Made by a program: the position numbers and the translations under genes. A DNA stretch of 38,928 nucleotides from Micromonospora sp. H61 (GTDB lineage: Bacteria; Actinomycetota; Actinomycetes; Mycobacteriales; Micromonosporaceae): contig NZ_JAGPXY010000064.1 in assembly GCF_018070325.1 (NCBI RefSeq), forward strand, positions 1 to 38,928. Direction: 5' to 3'. The notes beneath the pieces are model-generated. The model ran no database searches and had not been told where the DNA came from. It worked only from the letters and a program-made list of their open reading frames with translations. This document shows, piece after piece, positions 1 to 7,314 of this stretch (positions are counted from its first letter, which is position 1; each line of letters opens with the position of its first letter).

Positions 1-424
1 CAACAGCGTCACCGGCCGCGGCATCGAGGACTTCGCCGCCCGCGAGGCCGGCATCACCACCACGGTCACCGCCGCCGACCTGGCCGCCCTGCTCGGCGCC
101 CTGGCCACCGGGACCGGCACCCCCGGCCCACTCGCCTCACCGGCCGCCTGCACGACAATGCTGGACGTCCTGCTCGCCCAGGAACACCGCGAGGACCTCG
201 CCGCCGGCCTGCCCGAGGGCACCCGCATCGCGCACAAGAACGGTTGGGTACGCGGCGTCCGCCACGGCGCCGGCCTGGTGCTGCCCGACGACGCCCCGCC
301 GTACCTCATCGCCGTCTGCACCACCACCGACCTGGCCGGGGGCGACGACCAGGTGGAGGACGACGCCTGCCTGCTGCTCGCGCACATCTCGGCGCAGGTC
401 TGGGCGGCCCGCCACCAGCTCTGA
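1..424 (+). CDS. Serine hydrolase, class A beta-lactamase-like (5' end outside window)
   Basis: The frame is open from base 2 to a TGA at 422-424 and encodes the last 140 residues. Visible signals fit the C-terminal half of the class A beta-lactamase fold: a TTxxAADLAALL helix after the omega-loop region, then IAHKNGWVRGVRHGAGLV. Here KNG sits where class A enzymes have the KTG/KSG triad, followed by beta strands ending in AVCTTTD. The catalytic SxxK would lie upstream, so activity cannot be judged. KNG in place of KTG and the lack of other resistance genes suggest a generic serine hydrolase or DD-peptidase relative rather than a proven resistance enzyme. A downstream GTG/ATG is not the start, because the fold clearly continues upstream. 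Confidence 0.7.
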   Translation, partial: NSVTGRGIEDFAAREAGITTTVTAADLAALLGALATGTGTPGPLASPAACTTMLDVLLAQEHREDLAAGLPEGTRIAHKNGWVRGVRHGAGLVLPDDAPPYLIAVCTTTDLAGGDDQVEDDACLLLAHISAQVWAARHQL

Positions 425-466
425 CCCGACAGCCTCGGCGGCGAGGTCAGCGCCACCGACTGCGGC

Positions 467-472
467 TAGGCT
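467..472 (+). promoter_or_regulatory. Probable -10 element for the lysoplasmalogenase gene
   Basis: TAGGCT matches the actinobacterial TAnnnT -10 pattern. Transcription would start near 479, leaving a leader of about 20 bases that contains the CCGGAG ribosome-binding sequence before the ATG at 500. No convincing -35 is visible. Confidence 0.45.
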
Positions 473-499
473 GCTCGCACCCCCACCCCGGAGCCGCCG

Positions 500-1207
500 A
501 TGCCCCGCAGTCGCACCGTGCTGATCGCCTTCCTCGTCGTGACGGCCGCGAACCTGTTGGCCAACGCCACCGGCGGCGGCCTGGCCTTCCTGCTGACCAA
601 GCCGCTGCTGATGCCGCTGCTGGCCGCGTACCTCTGGCGGGTCAGCGCCGAACGCGCGGCCCGACCGGACCGCCTGCTACTCGCCGCGCTGGCCTTCGCC
701 ACCGGCGGCGACGTCGCCCTGATGATCGACGGCACCGGCTGGTTCCTCGCCGGCATGGCCTGCTTCCTCGGCACGCACCTCTGCTACCTCGCGGCCTTCA
801 CCCGACACGGCGCCGCGACAGCGCTGCGCCGCACGCCGCTGGTCGCCGTCCCCCTGGGGTACGCGGTGCTGACCGTCATCGCGCTGACCTGGATGTGGGC
901 GGGGCTGACCGACGTCGGGCTGGCCGTACCGGTGGCCGGCTACGCGATCGCGCTGGCCGCCATGGCGAGCACCGCCGCCACCCAGGGCTGGCGGGTCGGT
1001 CTCGGCGCCGCGCTCTTCCTCGGCTCCGACCTGCTGATCGCCGCCGGGGTGGCCGAGGTGGCCCAGCCAGCCGGCGCGCCGGTGCTGGTCATGGCGACCT
1101 ACGCCGCCGGCCAGGCACTGATCGTCACCGGCCGCGCCGCCGGCACCGGCACCGGCACATCCACCGACGCACCTGTCACTCCAGCAACTGCGCCCGCAAC
1201 GCCCTGA
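500..1207 (+). CDS. YhhN/TMEM86 family lysoplasmalogenase-like membrane protein
   Basis: 235 residues, almost entirely hydrophobic helices, as in the YhhN family (about 210-230 residues, 7-8 membrane segments). Family-typical features are visible: an early TKPLLMPLL segment, then ATGGDVALM and the FLGTHLCYLAAF helix, where the polar G-D and H residues of the proposed active site lie. Characterised members hydrolyse the vinyl-ether bond of lysoplasmalogens; whether this bacterium makes plasmalogens is unknown, so substrate is inference. The ATG at 500 has CCGGAG upstream. The last 32 bases overlap the 3' end of the convergent phosphatase gene. The C-terminal tail (after about residue 210) is a Gly/Thr/Ala-rich low-complexity extension without a membrane segment. 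Confidence 0.8.
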   Translation: MPRSRTVLIAFLVVTAANLLANATGGGLAFLLTKPLLMPLLAAYLWRVSAERAARPDRLLLAALAFATGGDVALMIDGTGWFLAGMACFLGTHLCYLAAFTRHGAATALRRTPLVAVPLGYAVLTVIALTWMWAGLTDVGLAVPVAGYAIALAAMASTAATQGWRVGLGAALFLGSDLLIAAGVAEVAQPAGAPVLVMATYAAGQALIVTGRAAGTGTGTSTDAPVTPATAPATP

Positions 1208-1973
1208 GGTCGCCATCGGTGAGCCCCAGCCCGTCGCGCAGGTACGCGTCGAACGAGCCGTGCACCCGACGCACCTCGGCGTAACCGGCGTCGAGGTACT
1301 CGGCGCGAACCTCCAGCACCGGCAACACCGCGTCGACGTCCAACTCGGGATTCCGCCGACGCATCGCCTCGACGATCACCGCCCGCAGGCTGTCGGTCAG
1401 CTCGTTGTTGCGCAGGTAGTCGGCGCGAATGGCCGTCTCGTCCACCCCGAGCGCCGTCAACAGGATGACTGTCAGCCAACCGGTGCGGTCCTTGCCGGCG
1501 GAGCAGTGGTAGAGCAGCGGCAGGTTCTCCGGCCGGGACGCCAGCCGCACCGCCTCGGCGAAACCGACCCGCGCCGACTCACCGGTGACGAACCAGCGGT
1601 AGATCGCCGCCATCGCCCCCGCCGTGCCCTGCCGGGCCAGCTCCGCGTACGCGTCCAGGTCGTGACCGAGCAGCACCGCCGAGACGTACGTGAAGACCGG
1701 GTGCTCCGCGTCGTGCACCGGCAGACGCACCACCAGTGGCTCACCGGCGAACCGGTCCTCCGGCGCGACAGCGATCTCCGAGGCGTCGCGCAGATCCACC
1801 ACGCACGCCGGCCCCAGCTTCGCCAGCACCGGTAGGTCCTCGTCGGTCAGCCGACCCAGCGCCGGAGTACGGATCAACTGCCCGACCCGGACCCGCCGCC
1901 CGTCCGCGCCGACGAGCCCACCCAGGTCACGCGCGTTCGGTGCACCCACCAGCTCCCAGCCCTGCCCGGTCAT
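1176..1973 (-). CDS. Tyrosine/serine protein phosphatase (PtpB-like, Y_phosphatase3 family)
   Basis: 265 residues. The N-terminus has NARDLGG (residues 13-19), the hallmark of this family, followed by VDLRD (59-63). The CX5R phosphatase loop is HCSAGKDRTG, with nucleophile Cys157 and Arg163, so it is catalytically complete. Relatives act on phosphotyrosine/phosphoserine and, in mycobacterial PtpB, on phosphoinositides; the substrate here is unknown. The ATG at 1973 is supported by GGGAGGGGAG six bases upstream. It is divergent from the dipeptide epimerase and converges with the lysoplasmalogenase-like gene, overlapping it by 32 bases. No signal peptide is seen, so it is likely cytoplasmic or non-classically exported. 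Confidence 0.87.
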   Translation of the reverse strand: MTGQGWELVGAPNARDLGGLVGADGRRVRVGQLIRTPALGRLTDEDLPVLAKLGPACVVDLRDASEIAVAPEDRFAGEPLVVRLPVHDAEHPVFTYVSAVLLGHDLDAYAELARQGTAGAMAAIYRWFVTGESARVGFAEAVRLASRPENLPLLYHCSAGKDRTGWLTVILLTALGVDETAIRADYLRNNELTDSLRAVIVEAMRRRNPELDVDAVLPVLEVRAEYLDAGYAEVRRVHGSFDAYLRDGLGLTDGDLRALRAQLLE

Positions 1974-2004
1974 CCGGTCTCCCCTCCCGCGGTGAACCTT
2001 TGTA

Positions 2005-2010
2005 TAGGGT
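2005..2010 (+). promoter_or_regulatory. -10 element, likely leaderless start of the epimerase gene
   Basis: TAGGGT (within TATAGGGT) ends seven bases before the ATG at 2018. That places the transcription start at or next to the A of ATG. No Shine-Dalgarno sequence lies in front of the gene, which agrees with a leaderless mRNA. No clear -35 is present. Confidence 0.55.
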
Positions 2011-2017
2011 GCCCCAT

Positions 2018-3115
2018 ATGACGATCTCGGCGGTACGCACCCACCGGGTTTCCGCCCCCTTACACACCCCGTTCGTCACCGCGCTGCGGCGTACCACCAC
2101 AGTGGACACCCTGGTCGTCGAACTCGTCGACAGCGACGGCCGGTCCGGCTTCGGTGAGGCACCCCAGGTCTGGCAGGTCACCGGCGCGTCGGTCGCCGGC
2201 GCGCAGGCGTGTGTCCGTGAGTTGCTCGGCCCACAGCTGATCGGCCGTGACCCGGACGACCTGGTGGCCCGTTGCGCCGAGGTGCAGCGCGCCGTGGTCG
2301 GCAACGAGGCCGCGAAGGCGGCGGTGGACGTCGCCCTGCACGACCTCGCCGCGCGGCGGCTGGGCGTACCCCTGGTGCGGTTGCTCGGGGGCACCACGCT
2401 GCGGGTCCCGACGGACGTCACCCTCGCCGCGGGCGACGCGGTGGACCTGGCGACCGCGGCACGGCAGCGGCAGGCCGACGGCTTCGGCGTGCTCAAGTTG
2501 AAGGTCGGCACCGACGCGGCCGGCGACCTGGACCGGGTGCGCGCGGTACGGGCGGCCGTCGGCCCCGGCACCCGGATCCGGCTGGACGCCAACCAGGGCT
2601 GGACGCCCCGGGAGGCGGTCCGGGTGATCCGCGGCATCGAGGACGCCGGGCTCGACGTGGAGTTGGTCGAGCAGCCGGTGGCCCGTTGGGACCTGGACGG
2701 GCTGGCCTGGGTCAGCGACCGGGTGTCCGTGCCGATCCTGGCCGACGAGGCGGTCTTCGGGGTCCGTGACCTGGTGGAGGTGATCCGCCGCCGGGCCGCC
2801 GACCTGGTCAACGTCAAGCTGGCCAAGTGCGGTGGGCTGCATCCGGCCCGTACCCTCCTCGACCTGGCCACCGCGCACGGCCTCGGCACTGTGGTTGGCT
2901 CGATGATGGAGTGCCAGGTCGGCATCGGGGCGGCCGCGAGCCTGGTCGCCGCGTACGGCACCACAGCGGTCGCCGATCTGGACGCCGCCTGGTGGCTGGC
3001 CTGGTCACCGGTGCAGGGCGGCATCCGCTATGACGGGGCGACAGTGGTGCTGCCGGACGCCCCTGGCCTGGGCATCTCCGGCCTCGCTGAAGCAAAAGTG
3101 CAAGCTCGTGGTTGA
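2018..3115 (+). CDS. ykfB: Dipeptide epimerase (L-Ala-D/L-Glu epimerase, enolase superfamily)
   Basis: 365 residues, the usual length for the muconate-lactonizing/dipeptide-epimerase subgroup of the enolase superfamily. The N-terminal capping domain (about 1-125) is followed by the barrel. The catalytic KxK is LKLKVG (Lys160, Lys162). Metal ligands are Asp190 in LDANQGW, Glu218 in ELVEQP and Asp243 in LADEAV. The second base is Lys267 in NVKLAKCGG, and SMMECQVGIG follows as in Ala-Glu epimerases. The enzyme would convert L-Ala-D-Glu released from murein to L-Ala-L-Glu. The next gene encodes a murein-peptide endopeptidase, the same partnership as Bacillus ykfB/ykfC, which supports this substrate. 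The frame stays open to 1736, but a -10 at 2005 and absence of homology upstream favour the ATG at 2018. Confidence 0.85.
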   Translation: MTISAVRTHRVSAPLHTPFVTALRRTTTVDTLVVELVDSDGRSGFGEAPQVWQVTGASVAGAQACVRELLGPQLIGRDPDDLVARCAEVQRAVVGNEAAKAAVDVALHDLAARRLGVPLVRLLGGTTLRVPTDVTLAAGDAVDLATAARQRQADGFGVLKLKVGTDAAGDLDRVRAVRAAVGPGTRIRLDANQGWTPREAVRVIRGIEDAGLDVELVEQPVARWDLDGLAWVSDRVSVPILADEAVFGVRDLVEVIRRRAADLVNVKLAKCGGLHPARTLLDLATAHGLGTVVGSMMECQVGIGAAASLVAAYGTTAVADLDAAWWLAWSPVQGGIRYDGATVVLPDAPGLGISGLAEAKVQARG

Positions 3116-3140
3116 TGGCCGTCGGTTTCTTTCATAGGGT
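3112..3140 (+). promoter_or_regulatory. Sigma70-type promoter overlapping the epimerase stop codon
   Basis: A -35 hexamer TTGATG (3112-3117) is separated by exactly 17 bases from a -10 TAGGGT (3135-3140). The -35 contains the epimerase stop codon. The predicted start near 3147 leaves a leader of about 28 bases with GGGGG just before the GTG at 3175. The endopeptidase gene can therefore be expressed independently of the epimerase. Confidence 0.65.
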
Positions 3141-3174
3141 TCCCCTGGACAGCCGACACGATCTGGGGGTTGAC

Positions 3175-4098
3175 GTGGAGCTGCAACCGGGCCGCGAGGC
3201 CGTCGTCCGGGTCGCCGTGGCGACGCTGTGGACCTCCCCCGAGGCCGTCCGCCCGGTCGACCGTCCGGCGCTGACCGCCGGCGCCGACATCCCGACCTGG
3301 GTCTCCGGAATGGACACCGACCAGCAGGTCGGCGACTGCGTACTGAGCCAACTCCTGCTCGGCGAACGGGTCCTCGTCAGCGAGCTACGCCCGGACGGCT
3401 GGGCCCGGGTCGTCGCGGTCGAACAACCAGCCGCCAAGCTGGACCCCCGCGGCTACCCGGGCTGGCTCCCCGCCGAGCAGCTGGCCGTTCCCGACCCGGC
3501 CCACACCAGCATCGACAGTCCGCTGGTGGTGGACGCCACTGTCACCGGGCTGCACGCCGCCCCGAACGGGCCGGTGGTGCTGCCCGGCGTCGTCGTCGGC
3601 ACCCGGCTCGTCCCGGCCGGCCCCGCGCTCGACGACTGGCGGCCGGTGCACGTCCCCGGCCGGGCCACCCCGCTCTGGCTGCCCGACCGCCACCTGGTCC
3701 CGTCCTCGGCCGCGTCGCCGGCCGCCGCGCAGGCACTCGCGGTGGCACAACGCCTGCTGGACGTGGTCTACATCTGGGGCGGTCTCTCCGCGCACGGAAT
3801 CGACTGCTCGGGGCTGGTGCATCTGGCCTGGCGGCGGTTCGGGGTGCTGCTGCCCCGCGACGCCGACGATCAGGCAGTGGCCACCACCCCGCTGCCACTG
3901 GGCGCGGAACGCCCCGGCGATCTCTACTTCTTCGCCCGACCCGGCCGCAAGATCCATCACATCGGCATCGTCACCGCCACCCCAGACGACGGCGGCCAGC
4001 GCCGGATGCTGCACGCCTGCTACCGGCGGCGGCGCGTCATCGAAGAGGAACTGCCGGCAGACCGGACCGCCACGCTGGTGGGCGCGCACCGGGTCTGA
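3175..4098 (+). CDS. ykfC: NlpC/P60 endopeptidase with bacterial SH3 domains (YkfC-like)
   Basis: 307 residues from GTG 3175, chosen because GGGGG sits five bases upstream and the longer frame would begin inside the -35 element. Two SH3b-like regions (about 10-105 and 115-176, the first with GWLPAEQL, the second with PLWLPDRHL) precede the NlpC/P60 domain (about 184-307). The catalytic Cys211 is in GIDCSGLVH, His262 in KIHHIGIV, and a third polar residue is His280. No signal peptide is visible, so it fits the cytoplasmic gamma-D-glutamyl-diamino-acid endopeptidases that cleave imported murein peptides. These release L-Ala-D-Glu, the substrate of the epimerase just upstream. The gene symbol is by analogy with Bacillus. 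Confidence 0.85.
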   Translation: MELQPGREAVVRVAVATLWTSPEAVRPVDRPALTAGADIPTWVSGMDTDQQVGDCVLSQLLLGERVLVSELRPDGWARVVAVEQPAAKLDPRGYPGWLPAEQLAVPDPAHTSIDSPLVVDATVTGLHAAPNGPVVLPGVVVGTRLVPAGPALDDWRPVHVPGRATPLWLPDRHLVPSSAASPAAAQALAVAQRLLDVVYIWGGLSAHGIDCSGLVHLAWRRFGVLLPRDADDQAVATTPLPLGAERPGDLYFFARPGRKIHHIGIVTATPDDGGQRRMLHACYRRRRVIEEELPADRTATLVGAHRV

Positions 4099-4142
4099 CC
4101 GGTTACCGGCCGGGCGCGTGTCCGCACCCGGCCGGTGAACGG
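4099..4142. terminator. Bidirectional hairpin between the endopeptidase and terC genes
   Basis: Arms at 4099-4114 and 4127-4142 (core ACCGGCCGGG / CCCGGCCGGT) form a 16-bp stem with two mismatches and a 12-base loop. It begins one base after one stop codon and ends one base before the convergent one. There is no T-run, as is common for high-GC terminators. Confidence 0.7.
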
Positions 4143-5141
4143 TCAGTGTCGGGCGTCGGCCAACTCGCGACGCCGGTCCCGGGAGGACTTGATCAGGCTG
4201 GCGGCGGTGGCGACGCCCAGGGTGCCGATGATGACCAACAGCGACAACCAGATCGGGATGTGCGGCGCCCAGCCGACGTGCTCGCCACCGTTGATGAACG
4301 GCAGTTTGTTGTCGGCCAGTGCCTCCAGCACCAGCTTGACCCCGATGAACCCGAGCACGACGGCCAGGCCGTAGCTCAGGTAGATCAGCCGGTCCAGCAG
4401 GCCACCGAGCAGGAAGTAGAGCTGCCGGAGGCCCATCAGCGCGAAGACGTTCGCGGTGAAGACCAGGTACGGCTCCTGGGTGATGCCGAAGATCGCCGGA
4501 ATCGAGTCCAACGCGAAGATCAGGTCGGTGGTGCCGATCGCGATCATCACGATCAGCATCGGGGTGAACAGCCGCTTGCCGGCCACGTGGGTGGTGAGCT
4601 TCGCGCCGTCGTAGTCCTTCGAGATCGGCAGCGCCTTGCGGCTCCACCGGATCAGCAGGTTCTCGGAGAACTCGTCCTCGTCCGGCTCACCCTGCCGCGC
4701 CAGGTTCACCGCGGTGTAGATCAGGAACGCGCCGAAGATGTAGAAGACCCAGGAGAACTGCGTGATCAGCGCCGCACCCGCGGCGATGAACCCGCCGCGC
4801 ATCACCAGCGCCAGCACGATGCCGACGAGCAGCACCTTCTGCTGGTACTGCCGAGGCACCCCGAAGCGCGCCATGATGATCACGAAGACGAAGAGGTTGT
4901 CCACCGAGAGGCTGTACTCGGTGAGCCAGCCGGTGTAGAACTGGCCGGCCGCGCTGGCCCCGGAGGTCAGCCAGACACCCACACCGAAGAGCAGGGCGAG
5001 ACCGACGTAGAAGCCGACCCAGAGGCTCGACTCCCGCACACTCGGCTCGTGCGGGCGTCGACCGATGATCAACAGGTCGACGAGCAGGACCGCAGTCAGT
5101 GCGACAAGCGTTCCCGCCCACACCAATCCGGACACGTCCAA
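4143..5141 (-). CDS. TerC/Alx family integral membrane protein (putative Mn2+ exporter)
   Basis: 332 residues with about nine membrane segments. Family signatures are present: the acidic residue pair in LSVDNLFVF (about 79-86), and the TTDLIFALDSIPAIFGIT helix, whose Asp/Ser residues are thought to form the metal site. TerC/Alx proteins are linked to tellurite resistance, Mn2+ export and co-translocational metalation of exoenzymes. The start is TTG at 5141: it has GGAGG (5150-5154) eight bases upstream, whereas the nearby ATG at 5148 is out of frame. A yybP-ykoY-type leader lies upstream, so regulation by Mn2+ is likely. No tellurite-resistance ter genes are nearby, which favours the Mn role. 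Confidence 0.88.
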   Translation of the reverse strand: MDVSGLVWAGTLVALTAVLLVDLLIIGRRPHEPSVRESSLWVGFYVGLALLFGVGVWLTSGASAAGQFYTGWLTEYSLSVDNLFVFVIIMARFGVPRQYQQKVLLVGIVLALVMRGGFIAAGAALITQFSWVFYIFGAFLIYTAVNLARQGEPDEDEFSENLLIRWSRKALPISKDYDGAKLTTHVAGKRLFTPMLIVMIAIGTTDLIFALDSIPAIFGITQEPYLVFTANVFALMGLRQLYFLLGGLLDRLIYLSYGLAVVLGFIGVKLVLEALADNKLPFINGGEHVGWAPHIPIWLSLLVIIGTLGVATAASLIKSSRDRRRELADARH

Positions 5142-5172
5142 CGTTCATTCCTCCGGCAGACACGCGGCGTCG

Positions 5173-5207
5173 GGCACACCGTACGCCCCTGCGGGAGCCG
5201 GCGTGCC
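5173..5207 (-). promoter_or_regulatory. Leader hairpin between the riboswitch and terC RBS
   Basis: On the minus strand GGCACGCCG pairs with CGGTGTGCC (nine pairs including one G-U), enclosing a loop with its own CCC/GGG pairing. It lies about 20 bases upstream of the ribosome-binding site. It could be part of the expression platform of the adjacent riboswitch; this is inference. Confidence 0.4.
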
Positions 5208-5224
5208 GCTGTCGCTCACTCTGG

Positions 5225-5362
5225 TGACTGTCGGAGGTCTCTTCCGCCGTCGCCCCGGAGAGGGGCGGCGACCTACGGGGCCGGGTCGGGCGCCGTGGTT
5301 CCGGCGATCGACCGTGCTGACGACTCCGTTGCGGGGGAATACTCCCCTCCTCGGTGACCATT
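5225..5362 (-). ncRNA. yybP-ykoY (Mn2+) riboswitch upstream of terC
   Basis: Read on the minus strand, the leader contains the two conserved segments of the yybP-ykoY class. The first is GAGGGGAGTA (about 5340-5350), followed by AGTCGTCAGCACGG. The second is GGAAGAGACCTCCG (about 5232-5245) at the 3' side. Between them lie GC-rich helices (GGGGCGACGGCGG can pair with GTCGCCGCCCC). These elements form the L1/L3 metal-binding pocket in known structures. The class senses Mn2+ and is repeatedly found in front of TerC-family genes, as here. The boundaries are estimated by eye. A covariance-model search would settle it. Confidence 0.78.
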
Positions 5363-5453
5363 GTTGCCCACCACGCCCCGTGATCACACCCCGGGCAGTC
5401 GGTGGCGCCGGACACTGCTCGGCGCGTCACATCGCCTTCGGCTTCCTAGGAGG

Positions 5454-6578
5454 CTAGTGCACGTCTGGTGCGGCGATCGGGTCGGCGAGCGGCCACCCGG
5501 CAGCGAGCAGGTCGTCGCAGGCCCGCACCGCTCGGGCCAACCGATCGGCGTGCGACCCGGCCAACTCCACCACCGGCACCCCGCACCCGGCCAGCTCGGC
5601 CCGGAAGCGCTCGGTCATCCAGGCCCGCAGGTGCTCACCGTCGCGCAGCCCGTCATCGGTGAACGGCACCCCCCGGTGATCCGTCAGCAGATACAGCGCC
5701 GGCCGACGCGCCGCCGCCCGTACCTCCTCCGACGCGCTGCCCAGGTAGCGCTCCTCCCACACCGCCGTCGCCCGCGCGTCGGTGTCGCAGACCAGCAACG
5801 GCCCGCTCGTCCGGGCCGCCGCGTCCTCGGCCGCCTGCTGCTCGCGGACCACCGCGCGGAAGTCGTCCCGGTCCCAGGCGACGTCGAAGACGGTTGCCTC
5901 CGGCGTTCGTTCCCGCAACCGGGCCAGCTTGCGAGCGGTCAACTCCCGGCCGTACTCCGGCACCCAGGACGTGCCGTAGTGCCCGGCGAGCGCCGCCGCC
6001 ATCGTCGTGGTCCCGGTCGACTCGGCCCCGACCACCACGACCCGCCGGACGAACCACGCCCGCACCGGCGGGCTGAGCCACCGCCAGTGACCTGCCGGGT
6101 CCGCGCGCACCGCCGTCCCGGACACCGGCACGGTCCGCCGGTCCGGATCCACCGACACGGGTACGGCGTGGAAGCGGCGCGCCAGCTCGGCGCCGTACGC
6201 CTCGGACGAGAAGACCGCGTCCACCGACCCCGACCCGACCGCCTCGCGGAACACGGCGCAGTGCGCGTCCCAGACCGCCGGATCGGCATAGTCCACCGGG
6301 TGGTCGTCGTACCGGCCGACGAAACGGACCCACGGCGTGTCCGCATGCACCTCGCGCAGCCAGTCGAGGCGCAGCGAGAGCGGTACGGACTCCCGACGTG
6401 CGGGCGCCACGACGACTGTCACCTCGGCGCAGCGGGCGGCGGCGGCCCGGATCAGCGCGTGGTGCCCGGCGTGCGGTGGATAGAACTTGCCCACCACCAT
6501 CCCGTGCCCGAACTCCGCGGCGGCCGGACGCGCCGGCCCGCGTGGCGCCGGCGCGCGGCCGGATGTCTCGGCGTTCAC
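5454..6578 (-). CDS. nadR: NadR-like NMN adenylyltransferase / ribosylnicotinamide kinase
   Basis: 374 residues from GTG 6578, which overlaps the pnuC stop in a GTGA arrangement. The nucleotidyltransferase domain has GKFYPPHAGH (30-39) and PVSGTAVR (151-158), the ATP-binding signatures of NMN adenylyltransferases. The C-terminal kinase domain starts at VVVVGAESTGTTT (about 180-192) and contains PEYGRE and LLVCDTDA. There is no N-terminal HTH, so it cannot be a transcriptional repressor like enteric NadR. The Walker A lysine (GxxxxGKT) is replaced by Thr190. Together with PnuC it would take up nicotinamide riboside, phosphorylate it and adenylate NMN to NAD. The frame is open far upstream through pnuC, but that part is a shadow. 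Confidence 0.85.
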   Translation of the reverse strand: MNAETSGRAPAPRGPARPAAAEFGHGMVVGKFYPPHAGHHALIRAAAARCAEVTVVVAPARRESVPLSLRLDWLREVHADTPWVRFVGRYDDHPVDYADPAVWDAHCAVFREAVGSGSVDAVFSSEAYGAELARRFHAVPVSVDPDRRTVPVSGTAVRADPAGHWRWLSPPVRAWFVRRVVVVGAESTGTTTMAAALAGHYGTSWVPEYGRELTARKLARLRERTPEATVFDVAWDRDDFRAVVREQQAAEDAAARTSGPLLVCDTDARATAVWEERYLGSASEEVRAAARRPALYLLTDHRGVPFTDDGLRDGEHLRAWMTERFRAELAGCGVPVVELAGSHADRLARAVRACDDLLAAGWPLADPIAAPDVH

Positions 6579-7231
6579 GCGGTGACCGGGGCCGGGCCGG
6601 GCGGGACCGCGCTCGGCCGGTCGACCCGACGCAGATCCGCGCGCCAGGCCCGCAACCCGAGTACGCACAGGGCGAGGAAGACCAGGTAGAGCACGGCCGT
6701 CAGGTGCAGCCCCTTGTACGCGTACAACGGGATGTAGATCAGATCGGCGGCGATCCAGAGCCACCAACTCTCCACCCGCTTGCGGGTCTGCCCGTACGTG
6801 GCCAGCAGGGACAGCGCCGTGGTCAACGCGTCCGGCAGCGGCACTGTCGAGTCGGTGGCCCGGTCCAGCAGCACCCAGAGCGCGCCGGTCAGCAGCAGCC
6901 CGGCGGCGGCCAGCGCCAGCCACTCCCGCCGCCCCGTCCGACTGACCGTGAGCCGGGTGCGCCGCTCGCCCCCGAACAGCCAGTGCCACCAGCCGTAGCA
7001 GCCGAGTGCGACGTAGACGACCTGGAGCCCGGCGTCGGCGTACAGCCCGGCGGTCCAGAACAGCACCATGAGCAGCAGCACGTTCGCGATGCCGATCGGC
7101 CAGTTGGCGATCTTCTGCCGGGCCACCAGCCACACGTTGAGCACACCGGTCACGAACCCGAGCAGCTCCGCCCACGTGGTGCCCGTACCGGCCACCCGAA
7201 ACGCGGTGCCGGTGAGCCAATCGATGATCAC
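6575..7231 (-). CDS. pnuC: PnuC-type nicotinamide riboside transporter
   Basis: 218 residues with about seven membrane helices, the usual PnuC size. Family features include the WAELLGFVTGVLNVWLVA helix, NWPIGIANVLLL, CYGWWHWLFGG and the C-terminal WWLWIAADLIYIPLYAYKG segment, which carries the aromatic and Asp residues around the substrate channel. PnuC works by facilitated diffusion with metabolic trapping by a riboside kinase; the overlapping downstream nadR-like gene supplies that kinase. The start is GTG 7231. TAGGGT lies six bases upstream on the minus strand, so the mRNA is probably leaderless. Confidence 0.9.
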   Translation of the reverse strand: MIIDWLTGTAFRVAGTGTTWAELLGFVTGVLNVWLVARQKIANWPIGIANVLLLMVLFWTAGLYADAGLQVVYVALGCYGWWHWLFGGERRTRLTVSRTGRREWLALAAAGLLLTGALWVLLDRATDSTVPLPDALTTALSLLATYGQTRKRVESWWLWIAADLIYIPLYAYKGLHLTAVLYLVFLALCVLGLRAWRADLRRVDRPSAVPPGPAPVTA

Positions 7232-7237
7232 GAGGCC

Positions 7238-7243
7238 ACCCTA
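7238..7243 (-). promoter_or_regulatory. -10 element, likely leaderless start of pnuC-nadR
   Basis: TAGGGT on the minus strand ends six bases before the GTG of pnuC, so transcription would begin at the start codon. There is no ribosome-binding sequence between them. The divergent ABM gene lies 71 bases away, so the two promoters share this short region. Confidence 0.55.
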
Positions 7244-7314
7244 GGTGCGTCGCCGACGCCGGGCCAGACCCCCGCGACACCGCCCGCCCCGACCGCCGTG
7301 GGAGGCTGTCCGAC

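Noticed and set aside
1..424. An antibiotic-resistance beta-lactamase
   Set aside because: Only the C-terminal part is present. KNG replaces KTG, and the catalytic SxxK and SDN motifs are outside the window, so resistance cannot be claimed.
3112..3174. An earlier in-frame start for the NlpC/P60 protein
   Set aside because: These bases are the -35, spacer and -10 of its promoter. A better RBS lies in front of GTG 3175.
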